64,000 nt of DNA from Hyposmocoma kahamanoa (Eukaryota; Arthropoda; Insecta; Lepidoptera; Cosmopterigidae): assembly GCF_003589595.1 (NCBI RefSeq), contig NW_020653726.1:18059320-18123319 (forward strand), given 5' to 3'. Below the pieces are notes generated by a model. It searched no databases, was not told the DNA's origin, and was given only the letters and a program-made list of their open reading frames with translations. Numbering within the stretch: the stretch's first letter is position 1; the number at the start of each line of letters is the position of its first letter. This document shows positions 44,776-55,514 of the stretch, piece by piece. Position numbers and translations under genes: made by a program.

Positions 44776-45359
44776 GAATTTAATGTAAGCGTATTCAATT
44801 TTTTTTCAAACATATTAAAACTCTTAGCTTGTAATTTTTTGTGTTGGGCATGTAGCTAAGAGTATTTGAAAAAAAAAAGCGTTCCGTTTCACGGCGGCAA
44901 TTGTCAATTTCCTTACCTTTCATAGCTACAGAATTGTTTGGAAAATCAATTACCATAATCGAATACTTGCCATACACAATGTAACGTAATTTTTAGATAT
45001 GTCCTCAACAGGGGTAAATTGTATCAATTTTTCCTGTTAGAAATTGCAAAATTGACATGCGCATTTGACCTGACGGAAAGTGACGAAGAAATCGACGATG
45101 GAATATCCGTACCTATAATGACTATTCACTCTCACCTTGAAAAGGCTCTAGCGGTCGGGGACAAGTCTGCAAGCAGGAAATACCACTCCAGAGCTGTAGG
45201 TTACGTACGCGTATACGTAGGTAAAGTATAGAATGACCATCTTTTTCTACTTAATTATCCTATTTAAGAGCTAGGTTCTTGTCGGTGAGTCCTTCTACAT
45301 TCCTCGCGGTTAACACCTCGTTAACCTCTCTTATAGCTGCTCACTTTCATTTTTTATGA
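44776..45359. other. Intronic sequence with one unexplained frame
   Basis: The plus frame at 45019-45231 includes FDLTESDEEIDDGISVPIMT, an acidic run atypical of random AT-rich DNA. I do not recognise it. The phrase AGCTAGGTTCTTGTCGGTGA at about 45270 resembles AACTAAGCTCTTGTCGGTGA near 48145, so both may belong to an unrecognised element. Confidence 0.4.
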
Positions 45360-45632
45360 CACTAAATGACGGGATGAACAATTCGTGCACCTGGTGAGAA
45401 GCGACACGAATGTCCATAGCAGTTGTGGTGCCAGAGAGCTATAAGCCGCAAAGATCCGAGGGGTACTGCCGCTGAGGCCGTCACCCTGAGACATAAATTG
45501 ACAAGTCATATGTGTCTGAAATTAGCTCTCAAAATCGGAACGCATTACTGGCGGCAGAATTAGGTAAGGTTTACTACATTACTACATTACTTTCTTGGAC
45601 GAACTCTTTGACCTAGAGCTCCACTGCTACGA
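45360..45632 (-). repeat. Family C element, full length
   Basis: CTAAATGACGGGATGAACAA (3' end, inverse) through TTGGACGAACTCTTTGACCT (5' end), with a short TACTACATT duplication near 45575-45592 in the 5' part. Confidence 0.85.
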
Positions 45633-46174
45633 AAACGTTCTTTATTTGTTCAGTGTTTGCCATTCTTGGTGTTGCTCTCTTTCTTTTTCCTTTTATCTTC
45701 CCCTGAATTATTACTCTCAAAAATTCGTTCGTAACAAGTGTCCAAACATATTTTCCCCTCTGTTCTCTCCCTATTTTCTATTTTTACGTTAATAATAAAA
45801 AATCCGTCTGGCGTACCCAAATTTACCTTCAATTAGAAATTTGTTCGAAATTCGAAATGATTCAAAATGAACCAATTACAATCAACTGTGTACTTTCCTT
45901 CAATCAAACGTTATATTTACCAAGTTTGATTACTGTACAATTTTTATGTACCATCCGTTTTATTCCGGTAGCTGTGGCACTGGTATTACACGTCGCATGT
46001 TGTAAAATAACTAAAAGATCCCATACTAATCGATAAAAATGTAAGTTGAAAGTGATTTAGTGTGTTAAACGTAATTTTTATATTTGGTAGTTTTAACTTT
46101 TCACATAATATTTTCAGGCCAAAATTTTGTTACTTGTCTATAAAGGGATTACTTTTATATGAAACACTGTATTG
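45633..46174. other. Intronic sequence, nothing recognised
   Basis: AT-rich. The short frames on both strands near 45650-45832 mirror each other and have no motif. Confidence 0.45.
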
Positions 46175-46262
46175 GAAATTAGGAAATAAAACAATTGTTT
46201 CGGATCTAAGTTTAAAAAAGGGCCCGAAAGGTTGGTTTGTTGAAAAATAGTTTATTTCCTAC
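46175..46262. mobile_element. Family J foldback element, fragment (inverse)
   Basis: Reads AACAATTGTTTCGGATCTAA, AAGGGCCCGAAAGGTTGGTT and AAAAATAGTTTATTTCC, the inverse half of the family. Confidence 0.6.
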
Positions 46263-46264
46263 GT

Positions 46265-46371
46265 ACGTCAACAGCACATCAGCCTACACATTTATGTTCG
46301 TAAATCGCTTCTAATGCAACAGAATAAAATACGTCAATGTGTAGCTTGATGTGCTGTTGACGGTACCTAGA
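46265..46371. mobile_element. 107-bp palindromic mini-element
   Basis: GTCAACAGCACATCAGCCTA at about 46268 recurs inverted as TAGCTTGATGTGCTGTTGAC at about 46341-46360 with one or two mismatches. A 50-base loop lies between. No ORF. It sits right beside the family J fragment. Confidence 0.75.
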
Positions 46372-46844
46372 TGTTAAAATTATGTAATAGAGTAAAAATG
46401 TGACACTGATATTTAAATAATGTCAGAGTGTGATGTTCACAACTTGTTGTAACATACGAAGAAAAAGCAAATAGAAAATACTGATACAAATGTCGGAATT
46501 TCAATAAGGCCACCATGAAATATAGGTAATGATTTCCTGAGTCAGAAATTTAAACCATTGAAGAAAAATTAAAAGCGTTAAACTGTTACGAAAGATGAAA
46601 AAAAAAAAACTAGAATACAATGACTAAAATGTTTGTTTTAAGCGTCAAACAGAAATGGCTCTTTTTGAACATTGGGTACAAATTTTTGTACATGTTTTTC
46701 AATACGTTTTATTGAAGAATTGCTAAAGTCTTTTACGGCAGTGCTATTTTATACCTTAATAAAATGTTTCTCAAAAATATAGTTTTATCGTGACACATCA
46801 TGGACTGACATCGGAGACGTCGTGTAAGTTAGTAGTAGTGGAGT

Positions 46845-47103
46845 TCCTCGTTATAGAGTTCCAAGAAATACCTGCCACTTCATCTATTTCTGTCGCCAAG
46901 CAGTAACGTGAGCTTTACTGCCTTCAGGTTTTGAAGAATAACAGGTGCTGATAAAACTACAGGCACATGGGACTTCTCAACTAATGACTCAGGGTGATGA
47001 CGGGCACATTGACGGTACCCTTCAGATCTTGGCGATTCAAAGACAAACTGGATATAGACAGGCGTGTCGCCGCCACTTGATATTTGATATCATAAAAAAA
47101 AGA
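46845..47103 (+). repeat. Family C element
   Basis: GGAGTTCCTCGTTATAGAGT to TTTGATATCATAAAAAAAAG. The 3' third is shortened: the GGCACTGCAACTG segment is lost, and ATTTGATATTTGATATC shows a small duplication at the tail. Confidence 0.85.
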
Positions 47104-47519
47104 TAAAATTGCTGTACGAAGAAAAATAAATATTATCTGTTATTTAAAACTTGGAATTATGTACATTTTATAAGTCAATAAATTGTTTGATTAAACGAGT
47201 ATAGAAAAACATCAAAGTGAATTACAATTGATTACACTTCGAATATGGGCTACTTAAACACGTGTTCGTACGCGTCGGCTGCTAATTACATGTTTTGAAC
47301 CTTTTCCTCTCCTTTGTTGATTTTTGTTAATCATTTTCGGGTTTATCTGGCAAAAGTTTGTGGGAATTTAATGACTTTGAGGCCGTACAGGTTTTTTAAA
47401 TATTTTTAATAGCCCGGAACTTCTTTGATTTCTGAAGTCGACATAAACAATTTTCGTTGCACAGTTATTTGGATAAATTTTCTACCAATATATTACTTAA
47501 TAGGATTTTATTCAGCATT
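47104..47519. other. Intronic sequence, nothing recognised
   Basis: AT-rich unique sequence. Confidence 0.45.
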
Positions 47520-47885
47520 TATGCATAATGAGGGTTCCTAAACTCAAGAAGCCTCGGGCATAAGTAATAGGTACGAGATTTTAAGACCTAATTATGTAAT
47601 GATTGCTTACAATAAAAGCCAAAAGACGCTACAAAACAAAAAACCAAAGAAATAGAATAGAAGTGTCTGTGATTGGCCAAGTACCGCTTATATTTTAACC
47701 AATCAGAAAGCAGTAGAGCATTTGCGTACTTAGCGTTATATTTAATATTTCATATTGTTTTAATTAGCAAAAATACAATGTTCTTTTTTTTAAAATCATA
47801 GTTCTGTGACAATAGAATTTTGGCTCAGAACTAAAAAGAGCGCTTTTGTGATATGGTTTATAGTAGGAGTAGAAAAACTTGTATT
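47520..47885 (+). repeat. Dispersed repeat D, copy 3
   Basis: ATGCATAATGAGGGTTCCTA, AATAGGTACGAGATTTTAAG, CTACAAAACAAAAAACCAAA and AAAAAGAGCGCTTTTGTGAT, ending GTAGGAGTAGAAAAAC. Uninterrupted. Confidence 0.85.
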
Positions 47886-48384
47886 TGTGAAGTCATATTA
47901 CGAATTTAAGAGGGAAATTTAATTTACGGACTTGATCAGGATTGCAATAAGGCCTCATAGTGGGCCTCTTATCGAGGAAAAACTACTAAAAGTATTTAGG
48001 AGAATTCAAAATTATTTTGTAGAACAATTAGTGTTTTTTTTTAATATGCCATGTTAATAGGTTATACTTTATTAAATAATAGCCCAGGACTAAAATGTGG
48101 TATGATTTTCGTATTGTAGCTACCTCTCATCTTCTTATTGAAGAACTAAGCTCTTGTCGGTGAAGTAATCGCCAACTATCTCGTTTAAGTTTGAGTTCCT
48201 GTTGCGGCACGACATTATCTTCATCTATTATCTGATCCAAACTAAAGGCCGGGAATAAAAAGCCATTGTAATGTATAGAAACATTATTCGTAATGAATTT
48301 AAATGTATGTTCTAAATAAATATTAGACAACATACGTTGTTCTGATTCCAAAGTAAGTAGTTAAAGCACTTGTGTTATAGTAAT
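47886..48384. other. Intronic sequence with one unexplained minus-strand frame
   Basis: The 74-codon frame at 48127-48351 on the minus strand begins MESEQRMLSNIYLEHTF and ends WRLLHRQELSSSIRR. Composition is more protein-like than its neighbours, but the family is not recognised. It could be a remnant of a DNA transposon ORF. Confidence 0.35.
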
Positions 48385-48545
48385 TGGAAATAATGGCGGT
48401 ACTACGAGCACTCAGACCTGAGACGATATACAAAAGTTAATTTTCTGTACTGACCCGGCCGGACACCAAACCCGCGACCTCAGAAATGGTGACACCATGA
48501 AAAAGTATGCAAACTACTCGACCACGGAGATCGTCGTATTCTATA
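48385..48545 (-). repeat. tRNA-derived SINE, family L
   Basis: On the minus strand: ATCTCCGTGGTCGAGTAGTT, CATGGTGTCACCATTTCTGA, GGTCGCGGGTTTGGTGTCCG, then GACGATCTC-type flank and a TCTCAGGTCTGAGTGCTCGT body. This is a second lineage of CCGTGG-headed SINE, distinct from family A. Confidence 0.75.
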
Positions 48546-49532
48546 ATTACACCTTCTTTATTGTCATAAAATATGCTTGTCACGTATATTGTAAAATGCA
48601 TTCATTGCTAAGATCTGCGGCCATCATTGAAGTTTGTGAAGATCGTGACCGTTACCAAAACCGCGATATTACAAAGTTATTTAAAGATTTTACACAGAAC
48701 CCTAGAGATATAAGAAATCACTAACTCTCGACCGTATTCTCACTATTACCATTAGCAACGACGGTTGAATTTAAATAACTATTTAACAAAGCAATAACGA
48801 CCCAGTACCTCTGAACTTCCACTAGAATATTAACACCCAAGAGTATAAATGTATTAGCGAGATCGTTTTAGTTTCTTGAAAATAGAGGCGGAAATTGAGC
48901 ATTACATTATACGAAGACGATACAAGCTCAACAACAAACAACATTAACAAAAAAAAACAACAACAAAAAACTAAAGAACAGAACATCTTTCTTGTTGTAT
49001 TGTTCTTTATAACAGAATAACCCTACATGCGCTTGATAGAGTTTCTTGTCGTAATAAAATAAAAAGCTACAGCGATCACAGGCACACCGGACTTAAGATC
49101 TTTTGTCCCATAGCCAGCAACGCATTTGTGATATTAAAAATTCTTCTTTCGTATCCCTGATGGCTATTGGCAATAGAAGCCATTTTCCTTCGGACAGATT
49201 GTAGGTTACATTTTCATTAAAAAGCGTCCTTAGATAATTGTACATTTTCTAAAAAAAAATCAATAGAACAGTATAAAACAAGCAAACTGACCTGTGTGTG
49301 CGACAGTACTATTATTTATATGCACTATCGGTCTCAACTTACGTTTATAAAAAGAATGTAAACAGAGAAAATTGTTGTAATAAGCTACGTTGCACTGTAT
49401 ATTCGTAGAAGATGCTAATTACGGTGCAGCTATTTAATAATCACGCCTCGCTAGATATTAGGCGCCAGGTGAAGCAATTTCTCATACAGTATATGTATTA
49501 TTATACATAAGGGGTCATAGAATATAGTTAAA
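48546..49532. other. Intronic sequence, nothing recognised
   Basis: AT-rich, with an A-rich stretch AACAAAAAAAAACAACAAC near 48947. The plus 75-codon frame starting 48497 runs out of the SINE and is not a gene. Confidence 0.45.
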
Positions 49533-49992
49533 TCATGGACATTTTTAGGTATCGGTAAAAAAAGTTGAATTATGATAACAACGTTCATATAAATCACTGG
49601 CCACATAATTGCCAGAACGTTTAATCGAAAACAAACGACGAATGAAGTCATTCTCTTTTCAAATTAAACGTTCTACGGGCCTAAAAAGGCGGCATTGGCA
49701 GAATCATAATATGATTTAATTGACAATTCATATATCGAATGTTCAAACGAAACAAAAAACGCAATTCATCTATTTGACAATGTTCTATGGACACGTCCTT
49801 AAATGAAGTCAATAGAATTACGTTTTTTGTTCTGTTTGAAAATTTATAGCATGAATTGTCAATTAAATCATATTATGATTCTGCCAATGCGGCCTTTTTA
49901 GCCCCCCTGGTGCCCGTAGTCAGTGATACTTATGAACATTGTTATCAAAATTCATAATTTTTTCTGTCACCTACCTCTAAATATGTCCATGA
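49533..49992. mobile_element. 460-bp palindromic foldback element, family H
   Basis: Almost the entire element is one imperfect palindrome. The inner 50-base arms (49681-49730 and 49852-49901) are nearly exact complements. Outside them 49533-49630 pairs with 49915-49992 (TCATGGACAT, GTTGAATTATGATAACAACG against CATTGTTATCAAAATTC), with a ~60-base gap in the right arm. Inside, TTCAAACGAAACAAAAAACG pairs with CGTTTTTTGTTCTGTTTGAA. A solo arm lies at 56854-56990. No ORF. Confidence 0.85.
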
Positions 49993-50081
49993 GTGTAGAT
50001 TTCAATAGTTTATTTATCAAAATACGGTAATTCTACAGATCTTAACGAAACGTAGTAATGCTAGTCCTGTGTTAGGGTAAC

Positions 50082-50162
50082 CCTATGTCTCCCGGTCCGG
50101 GAATCGAATCCGGGACCTCTGAGTCGCAGACCAGAATGGTAACCGTTCGGTCACGGAGGCAA
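50082..50162 (-). repeat. SINE family A, head only
   Basis: GCCTCCGTGACCGAACGGTT, CAGAGGTCCCGGATTCGATT and CCCGGACCGGGAGACATAGG. It is cut off after the tRNA-like head and directly followed by a family C fragment. Confidence 0.85.
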
Positions 50163-50164
50163 GC

Positions 50165-50262
50165 AGGTTTCAAAACTGGAAAACAGTAATTCTCACAGTA
50201 CTGCTTGGGGGCAGAAATAGGAACCCTTTCACAAGGTGCTCTACTGCCGCAAATATTTAGAA
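50165..50262 (-). repeat. Family C element, 5' fragment with deletion
   Basis: TTCAAAACTGGAAAACAGTA, CAGTACTGCTTGGGGGCAGA and AACCCTTTCACAAGGTGCTC. The ACTTCCCTGGACGAA segment is deleted. Confidence 0.8.
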
Positions 50263-50765
50263 GGCTATGTTCACCATGCTTTCTTGGTTATGGTAGAGAC
50301 TACGGTGTCTACATTACTTTAGAGGAAACAAATACGCTTTCCAAGTACCTACACATTCACGCAGTAATTAAGGTTAATAATATTAATAATAATGTCCTTC
50401 GTTGTTTGTTTGTGAATTGACATCATTGATTGGGACAGTATTGTCTTCCAAGATACAAGTCCATTACTTTGCGAGATAGGGTTGAATTGAATATAATATA
50501 TCTATCTACTTCATTGAATCAATATAGACCTTTGTGGATATATATTCTGTGAACTCCGAGCGTAACCAATATTCACATTGACATATATTGCGGGCCGGTT
50601 TCTAATTCCATTATCTTTCTTGCAAAGGCGATGCAGGAATGGCGTAAGACGACACGAATGGAATATTATTACAAAATTTGATTCTATAGAGGAATATTTG
50701 AGCCCAGAATAATTTTATGAGAGAGTGGTGGCGCTTCTTAGTTGACTATAGTATATTACACAACG
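50263..50765. other. Intronic sequence, nothing recognised
   Basis: AT-rich unique sequence. Confidence 0.45.
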
Positions 50766-50769
50766 TATG

Positions 50770-50944
50770 TTTTTGGTGACCCGATTTGATGATTTTTTTT
50801 TCGTTGGAAATAGGATACCTTAGCATTGGTCCCTATAAGGGTGGCAAACTGGGGGATGAACCCGGTTTCGTGTACTTTCCGCTAACCGATTTCAATAAAA
50901 CATGGCAAATAGATGTAATTCCACTAACTTTTGAGGTCGGTTTT
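50770..50944 (+). repeat. PSQ repeat, 5'-truncated
   Basis: GACCCGATTTGATGATTTTT, GGGTGGCAAACTGGGGGATG, CCGATTTCAATAAAACATGG and CTTTTGAGGTCGG. The AAATTTGAAGAAAATATTCC segment is deleted. Confidence 0.85.
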
Positions 50945-50984
50945 TTATAAAAAAAAAACATGTTTTTACATCACATGGAAGTCG

Positions 50985-51290
50985 TAAAAATAGCACAAAC
51001 TAATTGTTAATACAAAGATCGAATACTAAGAAAAAGTTCCATCGTTCCTGCCGGATTCGAACCGACGCCTTCCAGCAAACCGTGTCAGACGCTATGTCAA
51101 CTAAGCCACGGAACGACTAGAGGACCTTACTATTTTTTTGGGCTTGTTACAGATCTTTTTTTTTTATTTTTAACAACTTTTTTACCGCTAGTAGCATCAG
51201 TGAGAAATCTACAAAAGCTTTTCTTCACTTAGCCTTTATAATATTATTACAAACTAGTGGTGTAATTTCACAGAAACAATTGAATATAAT
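50985..51290 (-). repeat. SINE family B with outer inverted words
   Basis: tRNA-like head on the minus strand (TCCGTGGCTTAGTTGACATA, B box GGTTCGAATCC) and tail TCGATCTTTGTATTAAC. The outer segment ATTACAAACTAGTGGTGTAA at about 51245 is the inverse of the CACTAGTTTGTTAT found at the far end of other copies. The unit may therefore be a tRNA-headed sequence inside a terminal-inverted-repeat element. Confidence 0.7.
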
Positions 51291-51350
51291 GGTGGTCAAA
51301 AATAGTGACATTGAATAAATTTATTTATTTATAATACGAACTATTTCTTT

Positions 51351-51632
51351 AACGACTTCAAGAAAAGGAGGAGGTACTTAATTCGACTGTATTTTTTTTT
51401 TGTTACGTGATTACTCATTTGTGAACAGATTTCGATGATTCTTTTTTTGTTAGAAAGAAGGTATATCAATATTGGTCCCATTTAAATTTAAAGAAAATAT
51501 TCCACCTCTAAGGGTGGCAAACTAGGGGATGAATCCGGTTTCGTTACTTTCCGGTAACCGATTGTTAACTTTTTAGTTCTAGTTTGTATGTGCATATAAG
51601 CAAAGTTTGAAGTCGGTTCAATAAAAATAAAT
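51351..51632 (+). repeat. PSQ repeat, near full length
   Basis: AACGACTTCAAGAAAAGGAG, GGTACTTAATTCGACTGTAT, GGGTGGCAAACTAGGGGATG and CCGATTG, with a tail TTTGAAGTCGGTTCAATAAA. The copy shows that the family begins and ends with GACTTCAA/TTGAAGTC-type words. Confidence 0.85.
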
Positions 51633-52494
51633 AAATAAAAATTATATATTTTTTAATTTGAAAAGGCTTTATCGCTCGGCAAAAACTTTATGATTTAACC
51701 ATCTAGCCCATTATTCTGCCGTCCATTAACTAACACGCAGCTAAGTGACAAATGGTCAAGAATCCGTTTTAAATAGCAAAAGACAGAGCTCAAAATTCTC
51801 TTTTAAAACATTAAACAATTTCAGTATTCTAAAACTGGGTTATGGTTTTTTATGATGCCTCAAAAAAATATATTGTCACTTATCCACGTTTTTTTAAAAT
51901 ACCTACAAGAAAGTGCACCTTATTTTTAAAGTACGTCAAATTAAAATACCTGACTGCTAGTATTTATTAGTTAAACCCTTTTCATTTCATAGGTAAGCAA
52001 ATTACAGTTGAAATATATCAAGCTTAAATTCAGAAGGCAAGGTCCCTTGAGAACCACGAAGTCATATAGTTATACATTTTCTGGAGCTATATCTTAACTG
52101 TTAATATTTTGGATACTATAAATCCACAAATCCCATTAAAACTATAACCATAGTTTTAGTTAACCACTAAGATTGAAACAGTGTAGTTTGTCAGAAAATT
52201 CCATTTCGGGCCAAAATGACCCAGAGCGGTAAGGGTTAATAATTCAGGGCCGTGGCCATCGTCAAACACGCTCCAAATCCCAAAGGAAATTATCACAACT
52301 TAAACAAAGGAATAAGTTACACGGAGTGATTAAACTTGTGAATCGATTTATTCGTATTTGAGATTTAAAAATCGACTTCGGTTAATGACAATTGACGATC
52401 AATTTATTTTGGGAGGCATTGAACTCGGCAACTCATTATTTGTTGTTTGTTAGTATCAAAACTATACTTTCCACAATATTGATTGGAATTTAGT
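51633..52494. other. Intronic sequence, nothing recognised
   Basis: AT-rich unique sequence. Confidence 0.45.
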
Positions 52495-52682
52495 AAAGCT
52501 CCTTGTGAAAGAGTTCGTCCAGGGAAGTACTGCCACGTAACCTGTTTCTGCCGCCGGCTTAATATGGTAAGGGAGCTGGTGAAATCACAGGCATATGAGA
52601 CTTGTCAACTTATGTCTCAGGGTGACGGGCGCAACTGTTATGGATAGGCGTATCGCTTACCACCAGGCGCACGAGGCGAGAG
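52495..52682 (+). repeat. Family C element with two internal deletions
   Basis: AGCTCCTTGTGAAAGAGTTC at the 5' end is well preserved. The CAGTAATG stem and the GGCAGTGCCCCTCAG...GCACTGC stem are both deleted, and it ends at CACCAGGCGCACGAG. Confidence 0.85.
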
Positions 52683-52824
52683 TAATAGGCATTATTAGGT
52701 GTGCATGCTCCATCTTCGACCTTATCGTCACTGTCCATCAGATGAGATGGAGGTTCAAATGCTCACTTATTTTTTAATAAAACAAATGCTACCAGAGAAT
52801 CCTAAAATAATTTGACAATACATT

Positions 52825-53045
52825 TACGGATTTCTTCTTCTTCTTCCTATCCTTATCCCATGCTAGGTTGGATCGGCACAACGTGTATTTTTCTTCCACT
52901 CTCCCCTATCAACCGTTATTTCCATACTCATACCTTTCTTACCCATGTCACCTTTCACACAATCCGTCCATCATTTCTTTCGCCTTCCTTTCATCATATA
53001 TCCCTCCACATTCATATCTTATCTATTATCTCAAAATTGAGATAA
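52825..53045. repeat. Pyrimidine-rich degraded repeat
   Basis: TTCTTCTTCTTCCTATCCTT then ATGCTAGGTTGGATCGGCAC and a long C/T-rich run. The phrase recalls a repeat common in lepidopteran introns. It ends with the near-palindrome TTATCTCAAAATTGAGATAA. Confidence 0.5.
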
Positions 53046-53094
53046 GTTGGAGTATCACTTGAATGACTGTTTTGAAGATGTTATAAGAACGCAA

Positions 53095-53816
53095 CGAAAG
53101 AAGTGTTGGTTCATATAGAGGCTCAAAAAACGGATCGCGTCACTTGGTGTAATGCCATGTTTACCAGATTCAAGGAAGGGGCGTCAAATTTGGTGTGGGA
53201 TATAGTTACGATCCCAAAACAAAACAGCAATCGAGCGTATGGGTCTTTCGAGATGAGCCGAAACCAACCAGAGTGGCGCACGTGCAAAGTGCCTCTAAGC
53301 GGATGATTGCTTCTTTTTTTAATAAAACTGGACACGTGGCTACTATTGCTTTGGAGAATCGTTGTAACGTGAATAGTATTGGTACACGATCATTTCTTTG
53401 CCGGAAGTTATTGACAAACTCCGTAAAACTAACCGTAAACGCCGTATTGTCTTGCACCACGATAATGCCAGTTCTCACACGGCCAGGCAGACAAATGAAT
53501 TTTTGATTGTGAACAACGTTGACCTTATGAGCCATCACACGTACATTCCCGACCTGGCACCTTGTGACTATTATTTATTTCCAAAAATAAAGAACCAGTT
53601 ACGCGGTTAACGATTTTCATCACCTGAAGAGGCTGTCGAAGAGTATGAAAAATATGTTTCAGAGATTGTCGCGGAAGAGTGGCATAAATGTTTTCAAAAT
53701 TGAAATAGTGCATTAACGCTAGCGGAGATTATTTGAGAAACAATAAATTCATTTCTGACCATTCATAATTTTTTTTTTCTCCTTTATTCCGGAAACTTAT
53801 AGTGCGCCCCACGTAC
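53095..53816 (+). pseudogene. Mariner-family transposase and right end, inactivated
   Basis: Three frames give a mariner transposase from the second helix-turn-helix onward: RVTWCNAMFTRFKEGASNLV; then YDPKTKQQSSVWVFRDEPKP, KTGHVATIALENRCNVNS; then EVIDKLRKTNRKRRIVLHHD, NASSHTARQTNEFL, YIPDLAPCDYYLFPKIKNQL and SSPEEAVEEYEKYVSEIVAE. Residues HHD and PCD are 34 apart, the DD34D spacing of mariner. The segment that should hold the first Asp (GDESW) is missing between IVT and YDP, where ATAGTTACG now occurs once. A frameshift lies near 53385 and stops follow QLRG and CFQN. The right terminal repeat is at about 53785-53816 (ATTCCGGAAACTTATAGTGC). No left terminal repeat was found. Confidence 0.92.
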
Positions 53817-53879
53817 AGCCGAAAGATAGAAATGTAGCTACGAGAACAGGGATTTGATTACATTGTTTCACGTTGTCAT

Positions 53880-54088
53880 TCGCTGCATTATGATGTATTT
53901 GTTCACATTCATTTGTAAGTGCGTATATAAGATTATTTTTAAAATACTAACTAGTTGGAATATTTTATTAACATCATAAACAATAACTTTTGTTCCTTCA
54001 GGTATATTTGTTTTGTTCACACTATATAAATAGGGTTAATATTTACTATTCAATTTCCGTGATAGTTTTTATTTATGAGTGTTCGAAT
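53880..54088 (+). repeat. Repeat F, copy 1 (left flank of MITE E copy 2)
   Basis: TATGATGTATTTGTTCACAT, TGGAATATTTTATTAACATC, CCTTCAGGTATATTTGTTTT and TTTATTTATGAGTGTTCGA match 60085-60299, about 85 percent by eye. Confidence 0.8.
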
Positions 54089-54539
54089 CATCGAGTATAT
54101 AACCAGAAATAGAGACGAAATAAGGGCCATCCATCCCTGGCAACAAATCAGGCAAATGGGCCTTCTATCACTTTTAATTAAATATCAACTCTCGTTTGTA
54201 CTGAAATTACAAATTAGAAAACTGAAATAGTACAGCCCCAAAAACTGACCTGTGTAATTAGAGACGTACCTAATTACAAAACAAACGGAATCACATTTCA
54301 TCGGTAATTAAATATTAAATTTAAATTTCGTTATAATATATTATAATATGTTATAATATATTACATCAAAGCTCAAGTTGAACTGGTCGATTTCAAGTGA
54401 AATAATTGACGACACCCGTCGATTGTTTCGAATTAGGGCTGGCCAATCGGAGCGCAGTTGTCACTGCAATGATTTGGCGGAATAGTTTTGAAACAAATTC
54501 AATGACATTTCGTCTCTATTTATGTTTATATACTCGATG
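54089..54539. mobile_element. MITE family E, copy 2
   Basis: CATCGAGTATATAACCAGAA at the left end and TTCGTCTCTATTTATGTTTA then TATACTCGATG at the right. The middle contains a small ATAATATATTATAATATGTT expansion. The 8-bp flanks (GTTCGAAT and ATCCTAGT) do not match. Confidence 0.85.
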
Positions 54540-54978
54540 ATCCTAGTTGATATATTATTTGACAATTTATAAAATAAAAATTGTCACGGGAATCAGGTAG
54601 AAACAGACTCAGAGGCAGAAGCAGAGACTAACTCGAAAATGATCCAAATGTTAAAATAAAAATATGAAAGGAAATTTTGAAGTTATTTCTTTTGTTTTTT
54701 GCAAATTTAGATGGTTTGGTAAATAAGTGATGTTGTCATGATTTTTACTTATTTATAGATAGATATATATCTCTAGATAGATGGATAAAACGCCGACGAA
54801 GTTATCACAATACAAACACGGGTAAGTTAGATCGAGCGATTAAACTTGAGCAACGATTTTATTCATTCCAATTTTAGACTTTGAAATTGGTTCGAAAAAT
54901 TGTCGATCTATTTTCATAATCTTGATTGCCTGGAGCTATTTATATTTAGGCATGAATGTCATAGGCATCCTTTCAAAC

Positions 54979-55192
54979 TGTCTCCGTGGCCGAACGGTTA
55001 CCACGCTGGTCTACCAAAGGTTCCAGGTTCAATTCCCGGGCCGAGAGAAATATATATATATATATATGGTCTATATTTATGTCGCTCGTGAGTTTGGGTG
55101 TAATTTATCGTTATCTATGTGTGTGTCCATGGTACCTGCATTACAGGGTTTCTCTAGTAGCGGGGCTATGAGTGTACGCGTTATTTATTTTT
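54979..55192 (+). repeat. SINE family A with an (AT)n expansion
   Basis: GTCTCCGTGGCCGAACGGTT head, GGTTCAATTCCC B box, an AT dinucleotide run at about 55051-55070 inside the body, and a TTATTTATTTTTA tail. Shadow frames in all three plus-strand phases. Confidence 0.9.
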
Positions 55193-55510
55193 ATGATTTA
55201 TTATTCATAGGTGTCGTTTTAGAGATACACTTTAAGATAAGAGTCACTTTCAACAGTCGTTTTTATGAAGGTTTATAATAATAATATAAGCCAGATGATT
55301 AACTGATTTCATATTTGAGAATTCCCTGTTATTAATAATGACAAAACTAATCCTGGGATACTGCTGAGAACAACAAAACAAGAAAGAATATAGAAAAATC
55401 GTTTCTTGAATTTCTTCCTACCTGTAATGGAAGACATTGTAATCCATCTCATTACGAACTGTCGTATTTTATATCTATGTCGTCAATGAGTCGTATTTCT
55501 TTCTTATATA
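55193..55510. other. Intronic sequence, nothing recognised
   Basis: AT-rich unique sequence. Confidence 0.45.
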
Positions 55511-55514
55511 TTTT

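Noticed and set aside
53480..53620. Domesticated mariner gene (SETMAR-like)
   Set aside because: Frameshifts, stops and loss of the GDESW block, with a mariner terminal repeat just downstream, show a dead transposon.
54979..55030. tRNA genes at the CCGTGGCCGAACGGTT heads
   Set aside because: All are followed by the same SINE body and lack complete cloverleaf pairing.
54922..55278. 118-codon plus-strand frame
   Set aside because: It is a translation of SINE A and its AT expansion.
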